Translations under genes and position numbers: made by a program
In this document: positions 23,249-30,990 of the stretch, piece by piece
Layout of the letters: each line of letters opens with the position of its first letter
How positions within the stretch are numbered: position 1 is the first letter of the stretch
The notes under the pieces: generated by a model
The model's database searches: none
What the model was told of the DNA's origin: nothing
Seen by the model: the letters and a program-made list of their open reading frames with translations, nothing else
NCBI GenBank assembly: GCA_046262435.1
Contig: JBHEMT010000086.1
Span: 1-32,770, forward strand
Reading direction: 5' to 3'
DNA length: 32,770 nucleotides
Origin: JBHEMT01 sp046262435
GTDB taxonomy: Bacteria; Chloroflexota; Dormibacteria; Aeolococcales; Aeolococcaceae

Positions 23249-23675
23249 GCCGGTTCGCCATTGGGGGGGCGATGCCCCCGCTCGGCAGGCCGCCGGCTCT
23301 GGCAGGGTTTCCCGCAGCGCCTTCCTGCGGGCGCGCGGCAGCCCGCGCCACGAAGGCGGTCAGCTCCTCGCGGGAGCGGGCAAGAGCGGCGACCCAGGCG
23401 TCGAGCTCCGCGAAGCCGGGGCCGCAGAGCTCATAACAGCGGCGCGCCGGCCCCTGGTCGGAGCGCTGCCAACTGGAGGTCAACCGCCCCTGGTGCTCGA
23501 GGGCGCGGAGCAACCGGTAGACCGTCCCGGAATCCTCGCCAAGCCCGAACTCCGCCAGACGCTCGAGTAGTTCGTACCCGTGGGCCGGCTCCTCGCCGAG
23601 CAGGAGCAGCACGCAGGCCCGGAGGAAGTGCCGCGGTTGCGCGCCACTGCCAAGTGCCGGATCCCCCTCCGCCAT
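23241..23675 (-). CDS. PadR-family transcriptional regulator
   Basis: 144 residues from an ATG at 23675 with GGGGAG 5 bases upstream. The winged helix-turn-helix is plain: FLRACVLLLLGEEPAHGYEL, then LLERLAEFGLGEDSGTVYRLLRALEHQG, and the wing RLTSSWQRSDQGPARRCYEL, matching PadR (HGYEL and TVYRxLxxLE are the family signatures). A short C-terminal helix (LDAWVAALARSREEL) for dimerisation is followed by about 30 low-complexity residues, so it is a PadR-s2-type short form. PadR proteins are usually autorepressors that answer to phenolics or drugs and often control a neighbouring transporter. No drug exporter is adjacent. A 16-bp palindrome lies in the upstream gap. Confidence 0.9.
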   Translation of the reverse strand: MAEGDPALGSGAQPRHFLRACVLLLLGEEPAHGYELLERLAEFGLGEDSGTVYRLLRALEHQGRLTSSWQRSDQGPARRCYELCGPGFAELDAWVAALARSREELTAFVARAAARPQEGAAGNPARAGGLPSGGIAPPMANRLS

Positions 23676-23713
23676 GGAATCTCCCCTGACGACCGGGCCG
23701 TCGGGGTCACCGT

Positions 23714-23729
23714 AGGCCCGGCCGGGCCT
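23714..23729. promoter_or_regulatory. 16-bp perfect palindrome upstream of padR
   Basis: AGGCCCGGCCGGGCCT reads the same on both strands. It sits 4 bases beyond the cystathionine gene stop and directly upstream of TACGGT (23709-23714), a possible -10 of padR. It could be the operator for PadR autoregulation or a 3'-end hairpin for the gene before it. Confidence 0.4.
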
Positions 23730-23733
23730 GCTG

Positions 23734-24909
23734 TCAACGAGTGGCCGCCTCCAGCGCCTGGCCGAGGTCGGCGAGCAGGTCGGTGCGATCCTCGATCCCG
23801 ACCGATAGCCGGATCAGACCGTCGCCGAGCCCCGTGGCGCGCCGGACGTCGAGCGGGATGGAGGCGTGAGTCATCCTGCCGGGATGCTCGGCGAGCGACT
23901 CCACCGCACCGAGTGACTCGGCCAGGGTGAAGACGCGCAGGGCGGCCAGCAGGCGCGGTGCCGCGTTGTCATCGACCTCGAACGACACCATCCCGCCGAA
24001 CGCGGGGACCCCCCCGGGCGTCGACATCTGGCGACCGGCGAGCTGGTACTGGGGATGGCTTGGCAGCCCGGGGTAATTCACGGCGCTGACCGCGGGGTGG
24101 GCGGCGAGGAACTCGGCCACCGCAAGGGCGTTCTGGCAGTGCCGCTCCATGCGGATGGCAAGCGTCTTGAGCCCGCGCAGCAGCAACCAGCAGTCGAACG
24201 GCGAGGGCACCGCACCCAGCGCGTTCTGGTGAAAACGCAACCGCTCGGCCAGTTCCGCGGAGCGGGTCATCAGGGCGCCCCCAACCACGTCGGAGTGGCC
24301 GCCAAGGTACTTGGTGGCGCTGTGCATCACCAGGTCGGCGCCGAGCTCGAGTGGCCGCTGCAGATACGGCGAGGCAAATGTGTTGTCCACGCAGACGGTC
24401 ACGCCGCGCCCCCGAGCCAGCTCACTCAGTGCGGCGATGTCCGCGAGGCGGAGCAGTGGGTTGGTGGGTGACTCAAGCCAGAGCAACCGGGTGGACGGGG
24501 TGAGCGCCGCCTCCACCGCTCCCCGGTCTCGGACATCGACCGTGCTGAAGCGCAGTCCGTAGCGGCCGAACACCTGCATGAAGAGGCGAAAGGTGCCGCC
24601 GTAGATGTCCTCGCTGAAGACGACGTGGTCGCCGGGCTCGAAGAGGGCCATCAGGGTGGTGGTTGCAGCCAGACCTGACGCAAAGGCGAGGGCGTGACCG
24701 GCCGCCTCCAGCGAGGCGAGACACTCTTCGAGGGCGGCCCGGGTGGGGTTGCCACTCCGCGAGTACTCATAGCCGCGGTGCTGCCCGATGCCGTCCTGTT
24801 TGTAGGTGGTGGCCAGGTGGATGGGTTGAACCACCGCACCGGTCTCGAGGTCCGGCCCCTGCCCGACATGGATGGCTCGGGTGGAGAAGCCGCGCCCGTC
24901 CTCGCTCAT
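23734..24909 (-). CDS. metB: Cystathionine gamma-synthase/gamma-lyase (Cys/Met PLP enzyme)
   Basis: 391 residues from an ATG at 24909, 10 bases after the upstream stop; an in-frame TTG at 24954 would add 15 low-complexity residues overlapping cystathionine beta-synthase. Landmarks: STRAIHVGQGPD, the phosphate contact YEYSRSGNPTRAALE, FASGLAATTT, DIYGGTFRLF, the aspartate of VCVDNTFASPYLQRPL, and the Schiff-base Lys200 in HSATKYLGGHSDVVGG. The terminal segment ESLAEHPGRMTHASIP is common to both cystathionine gamma-synthase and gamma-lyase, which cannot be told apart by eye. With cystathionine beta-synthase directly upstream, a gamma-lyase role (cystathionine to cysteine, 2-oxobutyrate and ammonia) is more likely, giving reverse transsulfuration from methionine. 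The symbol denotes family, not proven activity. Confidence 0.88.
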   Translation of the reverse strand: MSEDGRGFSTRAIHVGQGPDLETGAVVQPIHLATTYKQDGIGQHRGYEYSRSGNPTRAALEECLASLEAAGHALAFASGLAATTTLMALFEPGDHVVFSEDIYGGTFRLFMQVFGRYGLRFSTVDVRDRGAVEAALTPSTRLLWLESPTNPLLRLADIAALSELARGRGVTVCVDNTFASPYLQRPLELGADLVMHSATKYLGGHSDVVGGALMTRSAELAERLRFHQNALGAVPSPFDCWLLLRGLKTLAIRMERHCQNALAVAEFLAAHPAVSAVNYPGLPSHPQYQLAGRQMSTPGGVPAFGGMVSFEVDDNAAPRLLAALRVFTLAESLGAVESLAEHPGRMTHASIPLDVRRATGLGDGLIRLSVGIEDRTDLLADLGQALEAATR

Positions 24910-24919
24910 TGCGGGCGGG

Positions 24920-26293
24920 TCAGTGCTGGCGGTTGGGGTGGGCGACGTACTCAAGGAGATCGGCGCGGGTGACCACGCCGACCGGCTGCTCGCCCTCCAG
25001 CACCATCACCGCCGCGTCGCCGCGGAGCAGCGCCTCGAAGGCGGACTCCAGCGGTTCGTGACTTCCGATCTGGGCGAAGGGCGGGTCCATCGCAGCCGAT
25101 ACCGGGGTCTCGACCACGCTCGGGTCGCGGTACAGCTTGTCGAGCAGGCTGCGCTCCTGGAGGCTGCCCACGATGTCGGCGCCCACGTGGTCGTTCTCGA
25201 CCACGGGCAGCTGGGAGATCCCGTACCGCTGCATCAGGTCGATGGCCTCTCCGACGGTGCGTCCGGCCTCGACGGCGACCAGTTCGGGGACCCCGTCGCG
25301 GGCATGGCGCAGCACCTCGCCGATCTGGGCGGGCCCCAGCCGCTGGGGGAGGTAGCCGTTCTGACGCATCCAGACGTCGTTGAAGACCTTGCTGAGGTAG
25401 TTGCGCCCGGTGTCGCAGAGGATCACCACGATGACGTCATCGGGACCGCCCTCGCCGGCCACCACCAGGGCCGCGTGGAGAGCCATGCCGGATGAACCGC
25501 CGGCCAGGATGCCCTCCTCGCGGGCGAGACGCCGTGCGGCAAGGAAGGACTCCCTGTCGGTCACCTGGACCACCCGGTCGACCACGGTCAGGTCCATGGT
25601 GTCGGGCATGAAATCCTCGCCGACGCCCTCCACCTTGTAGGGAGCGATCGGCCCGGAGTAGATGGAGCCCTGCGGATCGGCACCGATGACGCGGACGTCC
25701 GCGCTCTGCTCCTTGAGGTACCGTCCGACGCCGCTGATCGTGCCTCCGGTCCCCATCGCGACGACGACGCTCGTGACCCGGCCTTCGGTCTGTGACCAGA
25801 TCTCCGGCCCGGTGGTGCGGTAGTGCGACTCTGGGTTGCGCGCGTTGAAGTACTGGTTGGGCTGGAAGGCGCCGGGAATCTCCCGGGTCAGTCGCTCAGC
25901 CACCGAGTAGTACGAAAGCGGCGACTCCCGCTCGACGTTGGTGGGACAGACCACGACCTCGGCCCCGTAGGCCTTGAGCAGTGAGATCTTCTCCTCCGAC
26001 ATCTTGTCCGGCATCACGAAGATCATGCGGTAGCCCTTGGTGACCGCCGCGATCGCCAGCGCGTGACCGGTGTTGCCCGAGGTGGGCTCGATGATCGTCC
26101 CGCCCGGCCGGAGCAGACCACGCTCCTCGGCATCCCGGATCATTGCCAGGCCGATCCTGTCCTTGACACTGCCGCCGGGGTTGAGCTGCTCCTGTTTGGC
26201 GAGAATGGTGGGCCGCAGGCCCGCGCTGACCGCGTGAAGACGTACCAGGGGCGTGTTGCCGACGAGATCAAGGATGCTGTTGACGTAGTCCAC
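24920..26293 (-). CDS. cbs: Cystathionine beta-synthase
   Basis: 457 residues from a GTG at 26293. Condenses serine (or activated serine) with homocysteine to cystathionine. The fold-type II core shows ILDLVGNTPLVRLH, the Schiff-base Lys44 in NPGGSVKDRIG, the phosphate-side EPTSGNTGHALAIAA, MGTGGTISGVGRYLKE and LAGGSSGMALHAAL. A pair of CBS domains fills residues about 335-455 (VAVEAGRTVGEAIDLMQRYG; AVMVLEGEQPVGVVTRADLLEY), possibly for adenine-nucleotide or SAM control. There is no N-terminal heme-binding extension, as usual for bacterial forms. Length and order match actinobacterial-type enzymes. It is followed 10 bases later by the cystathionine gamma enzyme. Confidence 0.94.
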   Translation of the reverse strand: MDYVNSILDLVGNTPLVRLHAVSAGLRPTILAKQEQLNPGGSVKDRIGLAMIRDAEERGLLRPGGTIIEPTSGNTGHALAIAAVTKGYRMIFVMPDKMSEEKISLLKAYGAEVVVCPTNVERESPLSYYSVAERLTREIPGAFQPNQYFNARNPESHYRTTGPEIWSQTEGRVTSVVVAMGTGGTISGVGRYLKEQSADVRVIGADPQGSIYSGPIAPYKVEGVGEDFMPDTMDLTVVDRVVQVTDRESFLAARRLAREEGILAGGSSGMALHAALVVAGEGGPDDVIVVILCDTGRNYLSKVFNDVWMRQNGYLPQRLGPAQIGEVLRHARDGVPELVAVEAGRTVGEAIDLMQRYGISQLPVVENDHVGADIVGSLQERSLLDKLYRDPSVVETPVSAAMDPPFAQIGSHEPLESAFEALLRGDAAVMVLEGEQPVGVVTRADLLEYVAHPNRQH

Positions 26294-26300
26294 GCCGACG

Positions 26301-26306
26301 ATTCTA
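26301..26306 (-). promoter_or_regulatory. -10 box for leaderless cbs mRNA
   Basis: TAGAAT on the minus strand lies 7 bases before the GTG at 26293, without a Shine-Dalgarno. The hexamer is identical to that before the phosphoglucomutase gene. No -35 element is apparent. Confidence 0.55.
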
Positions 26307-26329
26307 CGAGCCGGTCAGGAGGCGCGAGC

Positions 26330-26335
26330 AGGAGG
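26330..26335 (+). promoter_or_regulatory. Shine-Dalgarno of the ElaA-like gene
   Basis: AGGAGG lies 6 bases before the ATG at 26342 and decides that start against a longer open frame running back through the antisense of cbs. Confidence 0.7.
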
Positions 26336-26341
26336 TTGGCC

Positions 26342-26818
26342 ATGCTGAGCGGCGAGCACGGGGATACCGTCCGCTGGCGCCGCGCATTCTTCGCGGAACT
26401 CGACGCCGTCACCCTGTACGGGCTGCTTCGCCTCCGCTCGGAGGTCTTCGTCGTGGAGCAGGCGTGCACCTACGCCGACCTTGACGGTCGCGACGTCGAA
26501 CCGGGGACCGAGCACCTGTGGGCAGAGCGCGGGGGTGCCGTCATCGGCTACCTGCGCGTCCTCGACGAGCCCGCGGCGGAGGTGGACTCGGGGCTCGGTC
26601 CCCGGCGGATCGGGCGGGTGGCCGTCGCTGCACCGGCCCGCGGCGGGGGGCTGGCCGGGGAGCTGATGCGCCGCGCCCTCGACCGGTGTCCCGCCGACGT
26701 GGTTCTCGATGCCCAGTCGCGCCTGGTCCCATGGTACGAACGGCTCGGCTTCGTGCCGACGGGTGCCGAGTACGTCGAGGATGGGATCGGGCATGTCCCG
26801 ATGCGCCTCAACCGCTGA
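26342..26818 (+). CDS. elaA: GNAT acetyltransferase, ElaA family
   Basis: 158 residues from an ATG with a full AGGAGG. The ElaA opening is recognisable: LYGLLRLRSEVFVVEQACTY then DLDGRDVEPGTEHLWAE. The acetyl-CoA motif A strand and loop are IGRVAVAAPARGGGLAGELMRRAL (split across residues about 93-116), followed by the motif-B helix WYERLGFVPTGAEYVEDGIGH and PMRLNR at the end. The pyrophosphate loop R-G-G-G-L-A is a slight variant of the usual RGxGxG/A. ElaA proteins are cytosolic N-acetyltransferases of uncertain substrate. It is divergent from cbs and convergent with a second GNAT gene. Confidence 0.87.
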   Translation: MLSGEHGDTVRWRRAFFAELDAVTLYGLLRLRSEVFVVEQACTYADLDGRDVEPGTEHLWAERGGAVIGYLRVLDEPAAEVDSGLGPRRIGRVAVAAPARGGGLAGELMRRALDRCPADVVLDAQSRLVPWYERLGFVPTGAEYVEDGIGHVPMRLNR

Positions 26819-26837
26819 GGGGGGCCGCGGTCCTCAG
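26815..26837. terminator. Hairpin shared by two convergent acetyltransferase genes
   Basis: CTGAGG (26815-26820) pairs with CCTCAG (26832-26837), and further GC pairs outside with one bulge. Each arm contains a stop codon: TGA of the plus gene and, on the other strand, TGA of the minus gene. No U-tract on either side. Confidence 0.4.
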
Positions 26838-27382
26838 GCGGTCAGGCTGGGAGCGGCGTGCAGCCAGACGTCGGCGGGAGCACCCGCCACCTCGGTCACG
26901 CTCTCGCGCGTGGCCCCCAGCCGTGTCGCCAGGGCCGCGGAGCGCAGGTTGGCCGGCCGAATCAGGCTGATCAGACGGCGGGCAGCAAGCACTGTCCACC
27001 CGTACTCCAGGGCGGCACGGGCCGCCTCGGTGGCGTAGCCCTGGCCCCAATGCGAGCGTCCCAGCATCCAGCCCACCTCGAGGCCTGGCCAGCCGAACGG
27101 GTTGACCAGGCCGCACCGGCCCAGCACCTCACCGGTGCCCTGGTCGCACACCACCCACATCCCGTAGCCACGCAGCTGCCAGTGGCCGATACCGACGGCC
27201 AGGGAACGCCAGGTTCCGGTCCTGTCGAGCACCACGCCCTCGCCGATGTGGCGCATCACCTCGAGGTCGGCATGCATCGCGGCGAACGGCTCGAGGTCGT
27301 CCGCGAGGTACTCGCGGAGAAGCAGCCGCCGGGTGCGCAGCCGGGGAATGGCAAGGGGCTGAGCGTACGACTCGACGGTCAC
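26834..27382 (-). CDS. GNAT acetyltransferase, RimJ/RimL type
   Basis: 182 residues from a GTG at 27382 (MTVESYAQPLAIPRL); the open frame extends to 27691 but only as antisense of the next gene. The family start is LRTRRLLLREYLADDLEPFAAMH, then RHIGEG. Acetyl-CoA motif A is GWMLGRSHWGQGYATEAARAAL, with the pyrophosphate loop W-G-Q-G-Y-A, followed by RRLISLIRPANLRSAALATRLG, the asparagine-serine motif typical of RimJ/RimL-like enzymes. These acetylate protein N-termini or small amines; the target is unknown. A leaderless start is suggested by TATGCT 6 bases upstream. Confidence 0.87.
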   Translation of the reverse strand: MTVESYAQPLAIPRLRTRRLLLREYLADDLEPFAAMHADLEVMRHIGEGVVLDRTGTWRSLAVGIGHWQLRGYGMWVVCDQGTGEVLGRCGLVNPFGWPGLEVGWMLGRSHWGQGYATEAARAALEYGWTVLAARRLISLIRPANLRSAALATRLGATRESVTEVAGAPADVWLHAAPSLTA

Positions 27383-27388
27383 CCAATC

Positions 27389-27394
27389 AGCATA
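27389..27394 (-). promoter_or_regulatory. -10 box for leaderless GNAT mRNA
   Basis: TATGCT on the minus strand lies 6 bases before the GTG at 27382. A TCGACC 15 bases further upstream is a poor -35 candidate. Confidence 0.45.
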
Positions 27395-27447
27395 GGCAGG
27401 CCTCGTCCGGGTCGACCCTGCGTGGCCGGCCTTCGGGGCCGCCTTCG

Positions 27448-27453
27448 TACCAT
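27448..27453 (+). promoter_or_regulatory. -10 box for leaderless mRNA of the 27460 gene
   Basis: TACCAT lies 6 bases before the ATG at 27460, with no Shine-Dalgarno. It is 53 bases from the opposite-facing box at 27394, so the two genes share a compact divergent promoter region. Confidence 0.45.
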
Positions 27454-27459
27454 TGAAGA

Positions 27460-27972
27460 ATGCCGTGTGCTCTCGAGGCGCTCGTCGCAGCACCCGCCGT
27501 GCTGCGCCAGCTGGTCGCGCGAGCTCCGTCCGCGCAGGTGGTGCGGCTGGACCCGTCGCTGAGCCTGGTCCCGCTGACCGACGAGCTCTTCGATGAGCTG
27601 GCCTCGGCCACCGGGCAGACCCACGACGATGCTTTCGCCAAATTCCCGCCGGGGCTCGACCCGGTCCTCGCCGAGCTCTCGCGGACGGCACCCATCGCCT
27701 ACGTCGAGGCGAACTACTTCGGCGGGATGGGCAGCCAGGCGGCGGCGCTCTGGCAGGGCGGTGACCTGCGCTATGGGCCCGAGAGGATCGATGACGATGT
27801 CGTCGACCCGCGCCCGATCTCCGAGCGGCCGGTCAACCGGGCGCTGCGCCGACTGGGCGTCCGGGTCGACCCCGACGCGCTGGACGAGTGGGACACGGTG
27901 CGGCTCAGTCGCCACGCCGACTCCGAGGACTGGCTGAACGAGCCTGGCGAGGGCATCAGCGCCACCGGCTGA
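27460..27972 (+). CDS. Small cytosolic protein, function unknown
   Basis: 170 residues from an ATG. Acidic and soluble, with no signal or membrane segment. Features are a start with alternating hydrophobics, LSLVPLTDELFDELASATG near residues 34-52, a central IAYVEANYFGGMGSQAAALW (77-96) that looks like a turn-helix with conserved glycines, and an acidic C-terminal half (DDDVVDPRPISERPVNRALRRLG, DEWDTVRLSRHADSEDW, in pieces). The overall pattern is like small proteins scattered in Actinomycetota that are annotated only as hypothetical. No catalytic motif is identifiable. It is divergent from a RimJ/RimL-like acetyltransferase and convergent with glgP. Confidence 0.7.
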   Translation: MPCALEALVAAPAVLRQLVARAPSAQVVRLDPSLSLVPLTDELFDELASATGQTHDDAFAKFPPGLDPVLAELSRTAPIAYVEANYFGGMGSQAAALWQGGDLRYGPERIDDDVVDPRPISERPVNRALRRLGVRVDPDALDEWDTVRLSRHADSEDWLNEPGEGISATG

Positions 27973-27995
27973 TCTGGCTGATTTTGCGCCGGGCA

Positions 27996-28014
27996 CCCTG
28001 AGGCCAGCTCAGGG
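27996..28014. terminator. Hairpin between convergent 27460 and glgP genes
   Basis: CCCTGAG pairs with CTCAGGG (7 bp) around a GCCAG loop. The glgP stop codon lies in one arm. There is no U-tract in either direction. Confidence 0.4.
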
Positions 28015-30165
28015 AGCCGCGACGGGGTTGCCCACCTCATAGGCGGTGCGCGCGTAGTCGCGCATCATCCGGGTGGCGCTGAAGCGTGGTCCGCAGGTGC
28101 GCAGCGATGCTTTGATCCGTCGCATCCACGCGGTGGGCACGCCGTCGGCGTCGCGCTCGTAGAAGAGCGGGGTCACCTCGTTCTCGAGCGTGTTGTACAG
28201 GGCGTCAGCGTCGCGCGCATCCTGCCATGCCGGGTCGGGCATCGCCTCACCGCTGAGGCCCCAGCCGTTGCTGCCGTCGTAGGCCTCGCGCCACCAACCA
28301 TCGAGAACGGAGAGGTTCAGGCCGCCGTTGAGTGCGGACTTCATACCGCTGGTTCCACTCGCCTCGAGCGGGGGGCGCGGGACATTCAGCCAGACATCGC
28401 ATCCGGCCACCAGCTGGGCGGCGATGCCCATGTCGTAGTTGTCGAGGTAGGCGACGCGCCGGGGCACCCCGGCGGCCTTCTTGAAGTCGAAGAAACGCCG
28501 CACCGTGGCCTTGCCCTCGTCATCCTGAGGATGAGCCTTGCCCGCCAGGACGAGCTGGATCGGCCGGTCTGCGCCGAGGATGCGGACCGCGCGGGCCCCG
28601 TCGAAGGTGAGGACGTGGAGGCGCTTGTAGGTCGCCACCCGGCGAGCGAAGCCGATCGTCAGGTGGTCCGGATGAAAGCCGTCCAGGGCAGCCTCGACGT
28701 ACTCGGCAGACTCGTACCGTCCCAGTCGTTCGGCGGCGACACGCTCGCGCAGGTATGCCAGGAAATCGGTGCGCAGCTTGCATCGGGTGGCCCAGAGCTC
28801 AGCGTCGGGGATGCTGTCCACCCCTTCCCACGTTGCCGCGTCGCCGGCGCGCTGCTGCCAGCCATCGCCGAGGTGGCGGTCGAGCAGCTCGCGCATCGGC
28901 GTGGCCATCCAGGTGGGCAGGTGGACGCCGTTGGTGACGCTGCCGATCGGAACGTCATCGGGCGTTCGGCTGGCGAACAGCGGTTGCCACATCTCGCGGG
29001 CAACCTCACCGTGCCGGGCACTCACTCCGTTCGCCGCGCGAGCGATGCGAATGCCCAACGGGGTCATGCCAAACCCCTCGTGGTCGTTGTCGGGATGCAC
29101 CCGGCCCATGCGGAGGAACGCGTGGGTGTCGAGGCCGAGCTGGGCGGGGAAATCGCCGAGGACAGCGGCAATCTCGTCGTTGCCATACCCCTCGTTGCCG
29201 GCGGCCACCGGTGTATGCGTGGTGAAGATGGTGCGCTGCCGGGCCGCGTCCACCGCGTCATCGAGCCCGGCGCCACCGGCCACGGCCTCCCGGGCAAGCT
29301 CGAGCGTGGCCAGGGCCGCATGGCCCTCGTTGAGGTGAATCAGGCCAGGCTCGTAGCCCATGGCGCGCAGGGCCCGAATCGCACCCACGCCGAGGAGGGC
29401 GTACTGGGCGAGGCGGATGGCCCGGTCGCCGACGTAGAGCCTGCCGGTGATCCAGCGGTCGATCTGGTTGTTGGCGGGAAGGTCGGCATCCAGCAGGTAG
29501 AGCGGGACCTGACCGACATCGACGCGCCAGACCTGGACCACCACCTCGCTCCCCCGCACCGGGACGGTGATGGTCAGTGGGGCACCCCCCTCGGCGGTGA
29601 CCAGCGCCATGGGCAGCATCTCGGGGTCGAGCGCGACCCAGTACTCGTGCTGCTGCCCCGCCCGGTCAACCCGCTGCTGAAAGTAACCCTGCCGATAGAG
29701 CAGGCCCACTCCGATGAGGGGCAGCGCGCGGTCGGACGACTCCTTGAGGATGTCGCCGGCGAGCACCCCCAGGCCTCCCGAGTAGATCGGCAGCGAGCGA
29801 TGCAGGCCGAACTCGGCGCAGAGGAAGCAGATGGGGCGCTGACGGCTGAACGACGACGCGTCCTGGGGACGCCGCAGTTCGTCAGCGAGGGCGTCCGCAG
29901 CCCGGGCGACCCGCTCGGTCAGGCTCGGGAGGCCGGCGAGAACGTCGAGCCGCTCGGGTGGCAGCTCCTCGAGGAGGCGCACCGGGTTCTCGCCGACGGT
30001 CTCCCATCGCGCCGGACTCAGTTCCCGGAACAGGGGGGCAGCGTCCGCCAGCCACGACCACCGGTAGTTGTATGCCAGGCCGGCGAGCGGCCGCAGCGCT
30101 TCCGGCAGCCGGCCGGCCAAAGACGCGACCGCGCGCTGGATGTCCTTGCTGCCGTCAGCGGTCAC
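28009..30165 (-). CDS. glgP: Alpha-glucan (glycogen) phosphorylase
   Basis: 718 residues from a GTG at 30165 overlapping the rpe stop (GTGA). Releases glucose 1-phosphate from glycogen or maltodextrin. It is the shorter GT35 form with the extra N-terminal domain (AGLAYNYRWSWLADAAPLFREL) seen in many bacterial and archaeal enzymes. Landmarks: LCAEFGLHRSLPIYSGGLGVLAGD, IHLNEGHAALATLE, TTHTPVAAGNEGY, the phosphate-binding FARRVATYKR, LAGKAHPQDDEGK, and the PLP lysine Lys609 in LEASGTSGMKSALNGG. The region NVPRPPLEASG matches the family's usual NPRRPLEASG. Product glucose 1-phosphate would enter metabolism through the mutase at 4752. Co-transcription with rpe ties glycogen use to the pentose phosphate pathway. 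Confidence 0.95.
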   Translation of the reverse strand: MTADGSKDIQRAVASLAGRLPEALRPLAGLAYNYRWSWLADAAPLFRELSPARWETVGENPVRLLEELPPERLDVLAGLPSLTERVARAADALADELRRPQDASSFSRQRPICFLCAEFGLHRSLPIYSGGLGVLAGDILKESSDRALPLIGVGLLYRQGYFQQRVDRAGQQHEYWVALDPEMLPMALVTAEGGAPLTITVPVRGSEVVVQVWRVDVGQVPLYLLDADLPANNQIDRWITGRLYVGDRAIRLAQYALLGVGAIRALRAMGYEPGLIHLNEGHAALATLELAREAVAGGAGLDDAVDAARQRTIFTTHTPVAAGNEGYGNDEIAAVLGDFPAQLGLDTHAFLRMGRVHPDNDHEGFGMTPLGIRIARAANGVSARHGEVAREMWQPLFASRTPDDVPIGSVTNGVHLPTWMATPMRELLDRHLGDGWQQRAGDAATWEGVDSIPDAELWATRCKLRTDFLAYLRERVAAERLGRYESAEYVEAALDGFHPDHLTIGFARRVATYKRLHVLTFDGARAVRILGADRPIQLVLAGKAHPQDDEGKATVRRFFDFKKAAGVPRRVAYLDNYDMGIAAQLVAGCDVWLNVPRPPLEASGTSGMKSALNGGLNLSVLDGWWREAYDGSNGWGLSGEAMPDPAWQDARDADALYNTLENEVTPLFYERDADGVPTAWMRRIKASLRTCGPRFSATRMMRDYARTAYEVGNPVAAP

Positions 30166-30857
30166 CTGCCGGTCGCCCCGGAGAGGACGGACTGCCCACC
30201 CGCCGACGGCCCGTCGGGATGGGCGAAGACCGCCGTCCCGGCCACCAACACATTGGCGCCCGCGTCGTGACAGGCGCGAGCGTTGCGGGCGTCGACCCCT
30301 CCGTCCACCTCGACATCGCAGACCAGCCCCTGACGCTCGATCTCGGCGCGCACCTGGGCAACCTTGTGCAGCATCCGGGGAATCAGTCTTTGCCCGCCGT
30401 ACCCGGGGTCGATGGTCATCACCAGGGCGAGGTCACACGACTCCAGGACGTCCTCAAGCACTGTTGCCGGCGTGGCCGGGTTGATCGCAGCACCGGACCG
30501 GCAGTCCAGCGCGCGGATTCGCTCCAGGGTGCGGTGAAGGTGCGGCGAGGCCTCGTAGTGCACCGTGATGCCGTCGGCCCCCGCCTCGGCGAAGGTCTCG
30601 AGATGACGCTCGGGGTGCTCGATCATCAGGTGTAGCTCGAGGGGCAGACTGGTTTCGCGGCGCAGCGTCCGCACGGTGTCGGTGCCGAAGGAGAAATTGG
30701 GCACGAAGGCACCGTCCATGACGTCGACGTGCAACCGCTCCGCGCCGCTGCCCTCCAGGGCATGCACCGCCGTGGCCAGCCGCGCAAAGTTGGCCGCGAG
30801 CAGGCTGGGTGCGAGCACCACTGCGTCCGCGCACGGTGGCCAGGAGGAGCGGGGCAT
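30162..30857 (-). CDS. rpe: Ribulose-phosphate 3-epimerase
   Basis: 231 residues from an ATG at 30857. Interconverts ribulose 5-phosphate and xylulose 5-phosphate. The TIM-barrel signatures are APSLLAANFARL, the metal/catalytic HVDVMDGAFVPNFSFG (His43, Asp45), LHLMIEHP (His76), NPATPATVLEDVL, MTIDPGYGGQRLIPRM and VDGGVDARNA (Asp185). All four expected metal ligands are present. A phosphate-binding GANVLVAGTAVF closes the barrel. The C-terminal 15 residues are low complexity. It is first of a two-gene operon with glgP. The 133 bases up to the divergent GGDEF-EAL gene contain no promoter I can support; a CATCAT box 6 bases before the ATG is weak. Confidence 0.95.
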   Translation of the reverse strand: MPRSSWPPCADAVVLAPSLLAANFARLATAVHALEGSGAERLHVDVMDGAFVPNFSFGTDTVRTLRRETSLPLELHLMIEHPERHLETFAEAGADGITVHYEASPHLHRTLERIRALDCRSGAAINPATPATVLEDVLESCDLALVMTIDPGYGGQRLIPRMLHKVAQVRAEIERQGLVCDVEVDGGVDARNARACHDAGANVLVAGTAVFAHPDGPSAGGQSVLSGATGR

Positions 30858-30990
30858 CGCGGCATGATGCCACCCCCGGCGAGACCGGTGTTCGGGGTGG
30901 CCATCGCCCGGTTCGGCAGCAGGTGAGGGTGTTCCACATCGTTACCGGCGCGTGCCGCCGCCGCCGGGAATCGCCCCGAAACTCAGGGTG

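Noticed and set aside
28531..30270. 579-codon plus-strand open frame
   Set aside because: Antisense to glgP, which has all family landmarks.
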